A stretch of 64,000 nt of DNA from the NCBI GenBank assembly GCA_030015575.1, contig JASDDO010000026.1:75044530-75108529 (forward strand), written 5' to 3'. The notes under the pieces are model-generated. The model worked only from the letters and a program-made list of their open reading frames with translations. It did not search any database and had not been told where the DNA came from. Within the stretch, counting starts at the first letter, position 1. Every line of letters starts with the position of its first letter. Source of the stretch: Agapanthus africanus. Its lineage: Eukaryota > Streptophyta > Magnoliopsida > Asparagales > Amaryllidaceae. Of the stretch, positions 23,356 to 34,637 are shown one piece after another. A program made the position numbers and the translations under genes.

Positions 23356-24801
23356 TGTCACGACTCGAAAGTACGGAACGTGACCGACACTTAAATTACG
23401 AAACGTCTAAAGGCGTAACGTAACCTAAGTAAGCCGAAGCCCAGAAATCTAAACTAGTTAAAAGAAGAAGTGTAGGAAAACAAGTTTAAAAACAACATCA
23501 AATTTTCTCAAAAATTTCGACAGAGTCTCCTTTGTAAAAACTGGCCCCAAACGGGTACAAATAAGAAATATATACACAAGCAATAATAAAGGCATCTTCA
23601 AGCGGGAGCTAGCTCTTCGCCAATTGGCGGTTACAACCACGCAAGCAATAATATACAACGCCGAAGGGCGAGGAACAAAACTCAGAGGAAAACCAAAAAT
23701 CCACCAGAAAACCATAATAATACAAATGCGCCTCTAAGGTTGAAAGAATAAACAACTTGTCTACTAAATCTATCAATAATACAGGTCTGGTTGACGGAGC
23801 TTACTAGATACAACTGAAATAATATAAAAGTACAACGGCAGTCACGATGCAAGTGAACCAACCTACCAAGCAATCACCCTGAATGAAATAGTGTGCTAGC
23901 AAGCCGCCAAGGAAACCTGTACATCTAAACCTATAAGAAAAGTTTGGCACAACGGGGGTGAGTTGCAACTCGTGAGTAGAAGATATCTGCGAGTAGAAAT
24001 CGCATGCACGACGATCTCCTAGGTCATAATAATATACATAAATAACACTAGCCATCTAGTAGCGACAGGATAATCATCTGTGCAAAAGTGCAGTACTCAG
24101 CGCATAGTGTCAGTGTCACTAAACAGTAATGACATATCTGATGTATGAATGCATCATGAATGAGAAAATCAACCGCGAAATCTGCATAATCTGATATAAG
24201 AAAAACATTAATGAATCTTGTATAATAAAACTGAAACATCATCTGTGAAAACGACAGAAAGTCCGTGTCAAGTATCGACACAATATCTCAATATCTCAAG
24301 TCTCAATATCTCAATATCTTAATGTCTCAATACCTCAATGTCTCAGTATCTCAATATCTCGGGCTCCGTCAGTCCGGATTCGGCCCAAATCATCAAATCT
24401 CACGACAACGGTCGGTATCCTCCGGATATCCGCCGCGCCAGACATCACTGGTAGATAGTCCGTGCCCCTGCCAAGCTCAACGCCTTCATCTGCGATCTTC
24501 TTGTCCCGGGATACCTACCGGGCCTACCATGTACCCGAGACGGTTCCTCCACTCCTCGAATCGGGTCTCGAAATCCAACATAAAACATGAAAACTCATGG
24601 TGGACGATCCATACAACACGAGAAAACCGCAACTTGCATTTTAAAATGAGAGAGAAAGAAAGAGAGAAGTTATTAAAAAATTCTTGCGGTTTCCCCCAAA
24701 TCCAGAAATCTCATGAAAATCCGAAATCCAAGAATCAAGAGTAAGTAAACAGTGAATATCGGCATAAAACCTCAGAATAGCATATGAATGAATATATGAA
24801 T
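23356..24801 (+). repeat. LTR-like fragment, probably Gypsy chromovirus
   Basis: No coding region is credible here. The start TGTCACGACTCGAAAG resembles the first bases of plant Tekay/Del LTRs, and it begins exactly where Copia-2 stops. The right end is the start of the Athila LTR at 24802. It could be the left part of an LTR that the Athila element entered. Lineage is a guess from the first bases. Confidence 0.45.
24282..24360 (+). repeat. Short tandem repeat, AATATCTC-like
   Basis: About ten copies of an eight to nine base unit (AATATCTC, TCAATATCT and variants) run in a row inside the LTR-like fragment. Nothing suggests a function. Confidence 0.8.
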
Positions 24802-26263
24802 TGTTCAGTTGGTAAAACTGCACATTTGTTATTACATTTTTCCTACCATTTTTATATTAAAAAGGGACTTTATTATAATATATCATACATATGAGGGTTT
24901 ATGTGTAAAAATACTATTTTCCATGTGTTGATATATTATAATTAGCATTTGGTAGGAAAATGTATGCAAATAAATTCATTGACCAAATCCTAGTAGAACA
25001 AAGTCTACTAAATATTAGTTGAGTTGTTGTGCAGAATTTTTCCAAGTTGTGCAGAATTTTTCAAAGACTAGAATCAAGCAAATCAAGTTGTTGAAGAAGA
25101 CTTGTCTAATTAAGAATCAAAATTTGGAGACCAACTCTGGCAGCAACCACGAGAAGATTTCCAAATTCTGAAGGTTCCAAGAATCGCCAAATGTCACTAC
25201 GAGACATCCCCAGAAAAATAATTAAGGGCTCAGATCTTCAAGCCGCGGATCCGCGGCATTAGCCCCTTTATGCCGCGGATCCGCCGCAGTTAGAGGGAAT
25301 TGGAAGCTCAGAAAATTTGGGGAGGATCTTTTGCTGCTTACTTCCTAATTTAGAAGCTTGGATTCTGGCTTTGGCACTATAAAAAGGCACCGAGAGCCTC
25401 TTGGAAAATTTATCAAGCCGACGAGATTACGAAGTCCAAGACGGCTCTGCATCCAGGCTGATCATCAACTGTTCGTCTACTTTCTTGGAAAAGATCGAGA
25501 AGCAAACTAGTATTTATAATCATTTTCTAAGGAATCAAAGTGTAATGAATATTGTTGATTAATAAAGGTAGCTCTTTTTCCTACTCTATTTCTTCGTAGT
25601 TTAATTATGCATTTTCTCTCCATCTCTTTTTCTCCCAACATGCGCGAGTAATTCTCCGCTTGTTAGGGTTCGTAGGATTAGGGTAGGCTAATGGATGATG
25701 AACATCTCTAAACCCTTTTTAAGTCCTATAAAGTTTATAAACTTTATCAAAAGAATTATTAACATCCTAATCGGGCGCGCTAACAATTCTTTGTTAGTTC
25801 CGATCGTGATTAGAGATTAGATTAATGATTGTTTTGGTAAAGGCTAGATATGAACGGAGTTCCGTGTCGAGATAGGGGTTAAGAGTGGGATCCCTTTTCC
25901 CTCCAGAAACCCTAATCTACACGCATCACCGTCGTTCTAGTTTTAAATCTATTAAAGGATAAAAAGGGTAACTTTTAATTAATCGTCCATAACTACTAAA
26001 TCCTAACGAACCCTACAAGCCCTCTTATTATATTAACTACATTCCTAAAATAATCTAGATCTATATATTTGCATTCTTGCTTAAGTAGATCTAGAAACCA
26101 TTCTACAACATTCTTTATCCCTCCTCTCTTTCTCACCACATCTAAAGTAAGAGTAAAAGATTCAACGTTTCCCTGAGGACGACCAGTACTCATCTCGGTC
26201 TAGCTACGCGCGACACCGTTCTGATTGCGGTTACACTACAAACACACTCTTTCGAACCAATCA
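24802..26263 (+). repeat. Athila LTR, first copy
   Basis: It starts TGTTCAGTTGG and ends AATCA two bases before the primer site, 1462 bp. It contains a perfect 16-base palindrome GCCGCGGATCCGCGGC at 25242-25257 and a TATA-like CTATAAAAAGG near 25378. Confidence 0.92.
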
Positions 26264-26265
26264 AA

Positions 26266-26283
26266 TGGCGCCGTTGCCGGGGA
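26266..26283 (+). other. Athila primer-binding site, first unit (tRNA-Asp)
   Basis: TGGCGCCGTTGCCGGGGA is the complement of the plant tRNA-Asp 3' end, the usual primer of Athila elements. Confidence 0.85.
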
Positions 26284-27220
26284 TACGTGCGTAATTTTTT
26301 TCTTACTATTTGTGTTGAATTCTTAGACGATTTATATCATTATTAATACAAAACTGCAAATTGCATATTTAACGATTTGTGCGTGAATTTTGCAAGGAGA
26401 ACTGAAGTCACAGAATATAGGATAACAGAAGACAGAGACATTCTTAGAGATCCAGAGGAACAAAGGAGGCCATAGAAAAATTTTCATCAACCGATCCATC
26501 CACCTCGCGGCGGAACCGCGGCACAAAGGTGCTTCCGGCGGCGGAATCGCGGCAGTTTAGAGGGATTAGGGCTACAGAACTCTCTGGTAAGATTCTCAAC
26601 TCCTTCTCTCTCCTCTCAAATCCAATAAAATCTATCTTCTGCAGGATTCTTTGCAAAATAGCGCCGCTCAAAAATCTTTTTGCAAAAGTTTTGTGATTGG
26701 TTTTGTTTTGCATATTTTAATACGGACTCTAAGGGGCAAAGACCAAATCAAGATTAGGTGGGGATTTCATCACCCTTCCTAAGCCCCACAAATCACAAAC
26801 CGAGCATCTAGATCTACCCTTCATTAATTTAAAAAATATCTAGACCAGATTCTAAGGACTGTCGCGCTCAATAATTACAGAGGAAGGTCGTGGGTAATCT
26901 ATCGTTTATCCGCATTACTTTTGTAGTGCCTAGGCAAGTGTGTCAAAGGCTAGTGGTTTTTAATTAGGCTCACTACTGTGGTTCCTTCCCATTTACCTGG
27001 CACTTACCTGGCTACAAGGGTAGTACAGAGGCGGTAGAGGATTGATCCTGCGGCTTGTCCTTTGGAAGTCTAGGAGCGGTCTAGAGACTGGACCTAGGTA
27101 ACCTTAGTTCTAGGGTTGCTTGTGCATTTTAGAGTGATTTGTCTTGAGTCCCACCTTTTCAAAACAAACCAATTTTAAAATCACACACACACTGCCACTT
27201 GCACTAAACCCGCTTAGTGC
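26284..27220 (+). other. Athila leader, first unit
   Basis: Noncoding leader between primer site and gag. Around 26504-26553 it has GC-rich imperfect palindromes (GCGGCGGAACCGCGGC type) that echo the LTR palindrome. From about 26834 to 27115 it carries the module shared with the 3.4 kb solo LTR at 8920-9215. The second unit has the same leader at 40412-41348. Confidence 0.7.
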
Positions 27221-28850
27221 ATGCTCGGCTGGACACGGGATCCTAGTGCCCGTCTTGTCCGCGTTCCTGCTATCGACGCCGAAGTCGGTACTTATTCATC
27301 TTCTTTTCCCCCACCACACACCACGACTGAGATGGACGGCACTCCATCAGATTATAACACCACGCTGCCACCGCCCATAGGTGCGCAGAATCCACCGTGC
27401 ATCTCTCTCCAAAAGAGATGCTATCCTATCTGTGGTCCTCTTCCCACTTGTCTATCTCTTCCACCACCTAACGGGGATAATTTCGAAATTAAACCCCACT
27501 ACATCAATCTGCTACCCAAATTTCACGGGCTTGAGTCGGAAGACGCGTACGTTTTCATCACCAAATTCGAAAACGTATGCGCAATGATGGGTACTTCACA
27601 ATTGACTTTAGATGCTATGCGCTTACGTCTCCTCCCATTCACACTGTGCGACTTGGCAGAAAAATGGCTTTATAATACTGCCGCACACTCTATCACTAAT
27701 TGAGATGAATTTGTCATAGCATTTCTTAAGAAGTTTTACCCAAACCATAAGACTGCCCATATTAGGAGCGAGATCAACCAGTTCACCCAGCTTCCCAATG
27801 AACCATTTTGGAAGTGCTTTGAACGTTTCAAAGATCTGCTTGTCCAATGCCCCCATCACGGAATACAAAGATGGGATTTATGTCGGATTATATATGAGGG
27901 CATTAATCCAGTGACAAAGCAGATGCTTGAAACAACGTGTCAATGCAATTTCATGTCTAAAGACGACGGTGAAGCTTGGAAGTATCTGGAAGACCTCGCT
28001 GAACACACGTTGCAGTGGGAAACCCACGCAATCAAATCCCGGTGATACTTGGTAGACCCTTCCTAGCAACTTCTAACGCTGTAATTAATTGTCGTAACGG
28101 TTCTATGAACTTATCCTTTGGGAAAATGATGATTGAGCTTAATATTTACAAGCTAGGAAGTCAGTCGTCAGAACCTTCTGCTCATTTGCTGGATGTTTGT
28201 TCCATCCACGAGATAGCTTCCGGAAGCTGCATGGATGAGGAATTTTGCTTTGATGTTCTCGACAACACTAATGAGACATCGTTTGATCTTGCACCACTTT
28301 ATAGTGGGGATATGTTCAATGAGTCCGACCTTGAGATTGAACCCGTTGACTCGTTGCAAAAGTCAGCAGTACTTTCCGAGTCAATATCTTATGCAAGTTT
28401 TGAACCTCTTGGGGAGTCCGAATATCATTCCGTTACCCCACCTTCTATTGTCTCTCCGCCAATTCTTGATCTCAAACCGCTACCTTCTCATCTTAAATAT
28501 GCATATTTAGGAGAGAATGAGACTTTGTCAGTGATTATATCCGCTTCTCTAGCCTTAGAGCATAAGAATGCACTTTTGGCAGTGTTGAGATCGAATCGGC
28601 AAGCATTTGGTTGGACGATGGCCGACATCAAAGGGATTAGTCCCTTAATTGTTGAACATAACATACATCTGATGGATGAAGCCAAACCAACCCGAGACCC
28701 ACAAAGACGGTTAAATCCCGTTATGAAGGAGGCGGTAAAGAAAGAAATCGTCAAGTGCCTTGATAGTGGAATAATTTACCCCATATCTGATAGCCAATGG
28801 GTAAGTCCAATTCATTTGGTCCCTAAAAAGTCTGGCTTCACGGTCATCAC
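27221..28850 (+). pseudogene. Athila unit 1: gag and front of pol, fossil
   Basis: The first part encodes the Retrotrans_gag domain (INLLPKFHGLESEDAY, then LRLLPFTLCDLAEKW and FLKKFYPNHKTAHIR), which forms the particle shell. The later part encodes the linker after protease and the start of reverse transcriptase (RRLNPVMKEAVKKEIVK, then SQWVSPIHLVPKK). It stops at the left target duplication of Tat-3. The reading is very close to unit 2. It is broken, with several interruptions. Confidence 0.88.
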
Positions 28851-28984
28851 TGTTCCCGCCAAAAATTTCTGCGCAAAAGAGCCCAAGGTATCAAATGGCT
28901 GCGATACGCTTAAGAAAATGGGAACCAGTATCTTCCGGGCTATTTTTTGACAAACTCCCGAATGAGAAACAGATAAATTCTGAT
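28851..28984 (+). repeat. Tat-3 5' LTR remnant
   Basis: These 134 bp match 31259-31392, the start of the 3' LTR, with about three differences, then pass into the internal repeats. Confidence 0.88.
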
Positions 28985-29400
28985 CCTGGTCCTCGCAGAG
29001 CACGGCAGTGAACCCGTGTGAAGCATCCAGAGCGGAGCCTAGTCCTCGCCTAATGCGGCAGTGTACCCGTGTGAAGCATCTAGTGCAAAATTCCTGGTCA
29101 CATGGAACACGGATAACGTCACTCTTTGACCCCGTGGAAAACGTCTAGAGCGGATCCTGGTCCTCGCAGAGCACGGCAGTGAACCCATGTGAAGCATCCA
29201 GAGCAGATTCTGGTCCTCGCAGAGCACGGCAGTGAACCCGCGCGAAGCATCCAGAGCGGAGCCTAGTCCTCGCCTAACGCGGCAGTGAACCCGTGTGAAG
29301 CATCTAGAGCAAAATTCCTGGTCACGTGGAACGCGGATAACGTCACTCTTTGACCCCGTGGGAAACGTCCACGGCGGATCCTGGTCCTCACACCAAAATG
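28985..29400 (+). repeat. Tat-3 internal tandem repeat, first array
   Basis: Units of about 55 bp containing TCCTGGTCCTCGCAGAGCA, CGGCAGTGAACCCGTGTGAA and GCATCCAGAGC alternate with a longer segment (GTCAC(A/G)TGGAAC(A/G)CGGATAAC and TTTGACCCCGTGG) to give a higher-order repeat of about 180 bp. Short reading frames across it only reflect the repeat. Confidence 0.75.
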
Positions 29401-30170
29401 GAGTGATCACCACCACGACATTCGTCTCGATACAGCAGACGCGATACCAGCAAACGAAGCGAAGGACAAATTCCTAGCTTCAGGGTCTTGACGGCAAGTC
29501 ATATAAAGCCTGAAAGACAATCGAAGATTATCCCACACCAGCGCGGAGTGGTCACCACCTCGACGTTTGTCTCGATACAGCCGATGAAATGTCACCCCAG
29601 CGTTCTTCCCCCAGCAGGATTCGGAAGCGACAAAGCAAACGAAGCGAAGGCCAAATTCCTAGCTTCAACGTCTTAACGGCAAGTCATATAAAGCCTGAAA
29701 GACCATCAGAGATCATCCCACACCAGCGTGGAGTGGTCACCACCTCGACGTTCGTCTCGATACAGCAGACGAGATGTCACGACAGCGTTCTTCCTCCAAC
29801 AGGATTCGCACATGACAAAGCAAACGAAGCGAAGGCCAAATTCCTTGCTTCAACGTCTTAACGGCATGTCATATAAAGCCTGAAAGACAATCGGAGATCA
29901 TCTCGAACCAATGCGGAGTAGTCACCACCTCGACGTCCGTCTCGATACAGCAGACGCAACATCACCAAAAGGAGCCACGGCAAAATCCCTAGTTCCAAAT
30001 CTCGACGGTTCACCAGCAACCTAGAGACAACCGCGACATTCGTCTCGATACAGAGGACGCAATGCCAACAAAACGAAGCAAAGGCCAAATTCCTAGCTTC
30101 AGGGTCCTAACGGCAAGTCATATAAAGCCTGAAAGACTATCGGAGATCATCCCACACCAGCGCGGAGTGG
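29401..30170 (+). repeat. Tat-3 internal tandem repeat, second array
   Basis: Four to five copies of a unit up to about 186 bp with GTCTCGATACAGCAGACG, CAAACGAAGCGAAGG, AAATTCCTAGCTTC and ATATAAAGCCTGAAAGAC. Unit starts lie near 29425, 29569, 29755, 29939 and 30041. One copy of the same unit occurs in reverse in the Tat-2 spacer near 58690-58860, which ties the two elements together. Confidence 0.78.
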
Positions 30171-30699
30171 TTATGACTCATCGGGGCTCTCCAAAATGAG
30201 CCTAACCTCAAGTAAAAAGCGGCATGGCAAATTCCTAGCGCTTGCTCTTCCGACGGTCAAACTGCCAAGGAGGATTGCTTGAAGACGTCTTGTCCAGCCC
30301 CCGAAGGGATCAGAGACACGGCAGTCGCAAGGCTACTCGAACAGCATGATTGCCTATCGAGGAATACATCAGCTCATGCGATGGTACGACGACCAAAACC
30401 CTAAGTACCACAGACCCTAACGGACTTCTGTCGTAAAGAGCAGAGGTTAACTGTGACGTTAGGATATTCTTGCGAGATCTGCTCTATTCGTTTCGACTCG
30501 TGAGGAAATTGATGTCTTTGCGAGAACTTCTCGATTCGTCTCGACTCGTGAGATAAAGCCTTAGGCAGTAGGGATTAAAAAACCTGTTTCCTAAGCACTG
30601 GGGCCCTGCAAGTCGGCCCAAAATGGTCTCTTGCATACTATCCATGGGTCTCACTCTCCGAAGTCGAATTTCGACAAGGAGGGGAACAACCGCTTACGG

Positions 30700-30900
30700 G
30701 TCCTCTTGACTCGTAAGAGGGAAAAATTCTCTTACAAGATCCTTACGACTTATAAGAGAGACACACTTAGGAATCCTCACGACTCCTAAGGAGAAAATAC
30801 ACCTACGAGATCCTCTCGATCCGTAGGGAGAAAAGTCTTTATGAGACCCTCACGGCTCATAAAGTTGAAAAGTCTTAGGTGGCAGATCCTAACCCTGTCT
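30700..30900 (+). repeat. Tat-3 array of hairpins with differing arms
   Basis: Five consecutive units of about 37 bp each form a stem-loop with its own arms. Left and right arms pair as CTTACGGGTC with GACTCGTAAG, CTCTTACAAG with CTTATAAGAG, CTTAGGAATC with GACTCCTAAG, CCTACGAGATC with GATCCGTAGG, and TTTATGAGACC with GGCTCATAAA. The loop region is CTC(T/A)(T/C)GA-like throughout. Related arrays lie in reverse in Tat-2 at 57180-57360 and 61550-62060. Confidence 0.78.
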
Positions 30901-31258
30901 CCTAAGCCATCACTGCCCTGCAAAGAGGTCAAGATGGACTATCTATGAGCCACACTCGCCAAAGCTATATGCCACTGAAATAGAAAAGCTACTCATGAGC
31001 ATATAAACTACTTCACTCCAGAGTAAGATATAAAGAGATAGAAGGGTGCGGCTCATCGAGTTAAGGGTTTGGAACTATATCTCTTAAGAGTCGAGATTTG
31101 AGTCAATGATAAATGACGACGCTTGTGTCCGCTCGTTATCTTCTCAGATCAAGATTCTGAAAGTAATATACCAACCCGAAACTGGTCATATGCTATGCAT
31201 TACTTTGCACTACTTCACCCACGTAAATACTTACGTGGGCAAAGTAGTGGGTGGCATT
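30901..31258 (+). other. Tat-3 3' untranslated end with stem-loop and polypurine tract
   Basis: Noncoding. At 31210-31247 outer arms CTACTT / AAGTAG and inner arms CCCACGTAA / TTACGTGGG pair perfectly around ATAC, with a 2 by 2 internal loop. The purine-rich stretch AAAGTAGTGGGTGGCATT then leads directly into the LTR at 31259. Tat-2 has a stem-loop at the same place with other letters. Confidence 0.7.
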
Positions 31259-32126
31259 TGTTCCCGCCAAAAATTTCTGCGCAAAAGAGCCCAAGGTATC
31301 AAATGGCGGCGATACGCTTAAGAAAATGAGAACCAGTATCTTCCGGGCTGTTTTTTGACAAACTCCCGAATGAGAAACAGATAAATTCTGACGGTATCAA
31401 AAGCGGCTCGAAAAACCCTTCGATTTGATATATTATGGGCCTCGTAATTCATCCGGGATCAAAAGTTATGAGGCATTACGTGTCCGCACGTGATGGGCCT
31501 TTAAGAACCCGCTGGAGAAGTTAAAAGATATAATTAAAGCTCAGAAAAGACCCCAATGGGGCGTCACGTGCTCACACGTGACTATGGGTCACGTGCAGAC
31601 ACGTGATGGGCTTGTAAGGCCTCTAAAATAATGAATAGAATTTAATTCTAAAAGTCAGAAAATACCTCAACGAAGTATCACGTGCTTACACGTGACCAAT
31701 GGTCACGTGTTGACACGTGATGGTTAAAACAACAACATAAACAAGCGGCCGTTAAAGAACTCAATTTGGGGGTCACGTGTTCACACGTGACTGGTTTCGA
31801 AAGCCTTACAGTTAATAGAATTAAAATTCTAAAATTTTCTAAATCTTTCCAAACATAAAGGGTCTATGGGGACCGTTGGATTAAAAATCCGAGGGTGATT
31901 AAAAATCACCAATTTATGGAATAATCTTGGACTTGGAAAGATTTCCCCCCTAAATCTAACCGAGATAACAAAAGGATATCTTTGGATTTAAAATCCAATG
32001 GTGAATAAAATTCACTTAACAATCTAAAGGCCCAGATGAATGATAAATATAAATCAAATCTCTCAACATACAAATCAAATCTTTCAATGAGAGATTTGCT
32101 AAACAAATTGATTCTCTTCCTTCTCC

Positions 32127-32134
32127 TATAAATA
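32127..32134 (+). promoter_or_regulatory. TATA box of the Tat-3 LTR
   Basis: TATAAATA is embedded in a perfect small hairpin (CTCCTAT / ATAGGAG, 32123-32138) and followed by an AG-rich stretch typical of a plant LTR transcription start. It lies about 870 bp into the LTR. Confidence 0.7.
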
Positions 32135-32194
32135 GGAGCCAAGAAGAGAAGAGAGGGGGATCTACTTTTTTGGAGAGAAGAAACAGAGGGAGGA

Positions 32195-32640
32195 GAATTT
32201 AATTCTCAAGAGAAAAAAGAAAAGGGAGGAGAATTTAATTCTCTGCAAAAGAAAAACCCTTGGTAAGGAAAGGGAGGCTTAAAAAGAGAATTTAATTCTC
32301 AAAAGAGTTTAACTCTTATATAAAGAAAAGAACTTAGTTCTTTCTCTGGTGGAGGATCTGCAAAGTGCACATCTCCCCATGAATTGAGAATTTAATTCTC
32401 ATTGGGTTGAGATCCTGCCATGCAGATCCAAAACATAGAGGAGGAATTAAGTTTTGAGAATTCAATGGTCACAAAATTATAGGAATTTAATTCCTTTGGG
32501 ATAAAATTAGGGTTTTACCCTAAATAAGAATTTAATTCTTTCACAATAGGAATTTAATTCCTCCAAAACAAAAATTAGGGTTTTATCCTAAATAAGAATT
32601 TAATTCTTAAAGATAAGGAGAATTCAATTCTTAAAAAGAT
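32195..32640 (+). repeat. GAATTTAATTC palindrome array
   Basis: More than ten copies of GAATTTAATTC or close variants (GAGAATTTAATTCTC, AGGAATTTAATTCCT). Outer bases change on both sides so that the longer palindrome is usually kept. Confidence 0.75.
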
Positions 32641-33357
32641 CTCTGTGCATGAAAAGGCTAAGGTCACGTGCCCCACGTGACCCCTGAACAGATCCCCCAA
32701 AAATAAGAAGAGGAAAGCTTTGAGGCAATGCCTCACGTGCTCCCACGTGACTCTCATTATATATGGAACAAAAGCAAAGGCAGAAACAATTCTGGGCGCT
32801 CTCACGTGTTACTACGTGACCCCTAATAAATGTTCTAATAAATCAGGGCATGAGTATACATCACGTGCCCACACGTGATGGCTATGAAAATTAAAAGTGT
32901 TTAACACTTGTTTGCAGAACAAAATAAAGGGGATCTGGCCCCACTTTTTGATGCCATCACGTGCTCCACGTGACCCCCGAAACACAGAAAGAAAAAGCAA
33001 AGGAAATGAAAGCTTTGGGCGCTCTCACGTGTTATCACGTGACCCCTCAGCAAATGCTTTAACAATCAGCGCACTAATCCTCCTCACGTGGCAGCACGTG
33101 ATGCTCCAAAGAAAACATAAAAAGTGTTTAACACTTACTTACAAAACGAAGAAAAGGAGATCTGGCTCCACATTTAGGGCGCCCTCACGTGTCACCACGT
33201 GACCCCTAATGAGCATTCTAACAGACCAGAGCAGGGGCCTCCATCACGTGCTCACACGTGACGGCCGTCAGAATTAAAAGAGTTAAACACCGATCTACAG
33301 AATAAAATAAGGGAAATCAGGGCGCTCTCACGTGTCCACACGTGACCCCTCTCTCCT

Positions 33358-33715
33358 TCGTGTTTAACACTAATCTGAAGACTTTGTCCTAAGTGTTTAA
33401 CACTGATTTTCTTAGTGTTTAACACTAATTTGGAAAACTCTATTTGCAGTGGTTAACACTGATTTTCTTAGTGACTAACGCTAATTGGAAAACTCTGTTC
33501 CCGTTGTTAATACTGATTTGCTTTAGTGTTTAACACTAGTTTGAAATCTCTGATTACCAGTGTTTAACACTGATTTGCTTTAGTGTTTAATACTAATTTG
33601 AAAGCCCTGTTGCTAGTGTTTAACACTGATTATCTTTTAGTGTTTAACACTAACTTATTAATTTTATTCCCAGTGTTCAACACTGTTGACCTTTAGTGTT
33701 TAACACTAGCTTTAG
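33358..33715 (+). repeat. AGTGTTTAACACT palindrome array
   Basis: About fourteen copies of (A/G)TGTTTAACACT spaced 20 to 30 bp apart, joined by GATTTTCTT-like or AATTTGAAA-like spacers. GTTTAAC at the centre is itself palindromic. Confidence 0.8.
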
Positions 33716-33861
33716 CCCAATTGGCTAAGTTTCTAGAGGCAAAGCCTCTCCTTCAATGGACCAGCAGAGAGCCAATATTTCAAACACAATTGGACTTAGC
33801 CCAAATGAGCCATAAGTCCTCAAATCATCTTGAACTGAGCACATCTGCTCTTTCAACCAAC

Positions 33862-34637
33862 TCATTGGTTCAAAGGTACATCTCGGAACTCCTCTGATAT
33901 TTGTCGTTGTAATGCTTCAACGTCTTCAAAGAGGTAACGGGTCCCGACAACCACACATCAACACGGACTGTGGGGTCCTTAAACTCATGGACTTATGCGT
34001 CTTTAAACCAAGATATGGACTGTGGGGTCCTTAAACCCGCGGACTTATGCGTCCTTAAACTAACGGACTAATGCGTCCTTAAACACACCCATATGGACTG
34101 TGGGGTCCTTAAACCCATGGAGTTATGCGTCCTTAAACTACTAATGGACCCCTATGTCCCTAAACTGGCAATGGACCACTATGTCCCTAAACTGGAACAA
34201 TAGAGCCCCCAAATGCTATTTTGTCGGATCTAAACGATCCCGTTAAGTCGATCTTAGTCCCAAACTGGACTAACGTATCCTTAACAAACGTTTAAGTTGA
34301 TCTTATCCTCAAATATGGCTAACGTATCCTTAAACCTTCAAACAGACTGGACTATGAATCCCTCCAATCAACTTTGGTTCAAGGGTACATCTCGGAACTC
34401 CTTTGACACCTGTCGTTGTAATCCTTCAACGTCGTCAGAGAGGTGACGGGTCCCGACGGCCATACATGCAATGGACCACTATGTCCCTAAACTGGAACAA
34501 TAGAGCCCAAATGCTCTTTTGTCGGATCTAAACGATCCCGTTAAGTTGATCTTAGTCTCAAATTGGACTAACGTATCCTTAACAAACGTTTGAGTTGATC
34601 TTAGCCTCAAATATGGCTAACGTATCCTCAAACCAAA
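33862..34637 (+). repeat. Direct duplications inside the Tat-3 LTR
   Basis: The block with GGTACATCTCGGAACTCCT to CGGGTCCCGAC occurs at about 33868 and again near 34383. The block starting CAATGGACCACTATGTCCC occurs near 34170 and 34470. Both pairs are close to identical, so the LTR grew by internal duplication. Confidence 0.8.
33966..34200 (+). repeat. GGAC-N6-GTCC hairpin array
   Basis: About ten 14-base hairpins with constant arms GGAC / GTCC and variable centres (TGTGGG, TTATGC, TAATGC, CACTAT, CCCTAT), each usually followed by (T/C)TAAAC. The same motif fills 47036-47430 in the Tat-2 LTR and recurs at 62420-62460. Confidence 0.8.

Larger units (their letters stand above)
31483..33345 (+). 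repeat. Dispersed G-box palindrome pairs (TCACGTG N3-5 CACGTGA)
   Basis: About sixteen copies, for example near 31564, 31590, 31680, 31705, 31772, 32663, 32733, 32800, 32861, 32957, 33025, 33083, 33185, 33243 and 33327. Each is itself a hairpin of two CACGTG cores with a variable centre. CACGTG is the core bound by plant bZIP and bHLH factors. Copies lie both before and after the TATA box. Confidence 0.85.

Noticed and set aside
31483-33345. CRISPR-like array of palindromic repeats
   Set aside because: The repeats have no constant spacer length, no cas genes are present, and they sit in a plant LTR.
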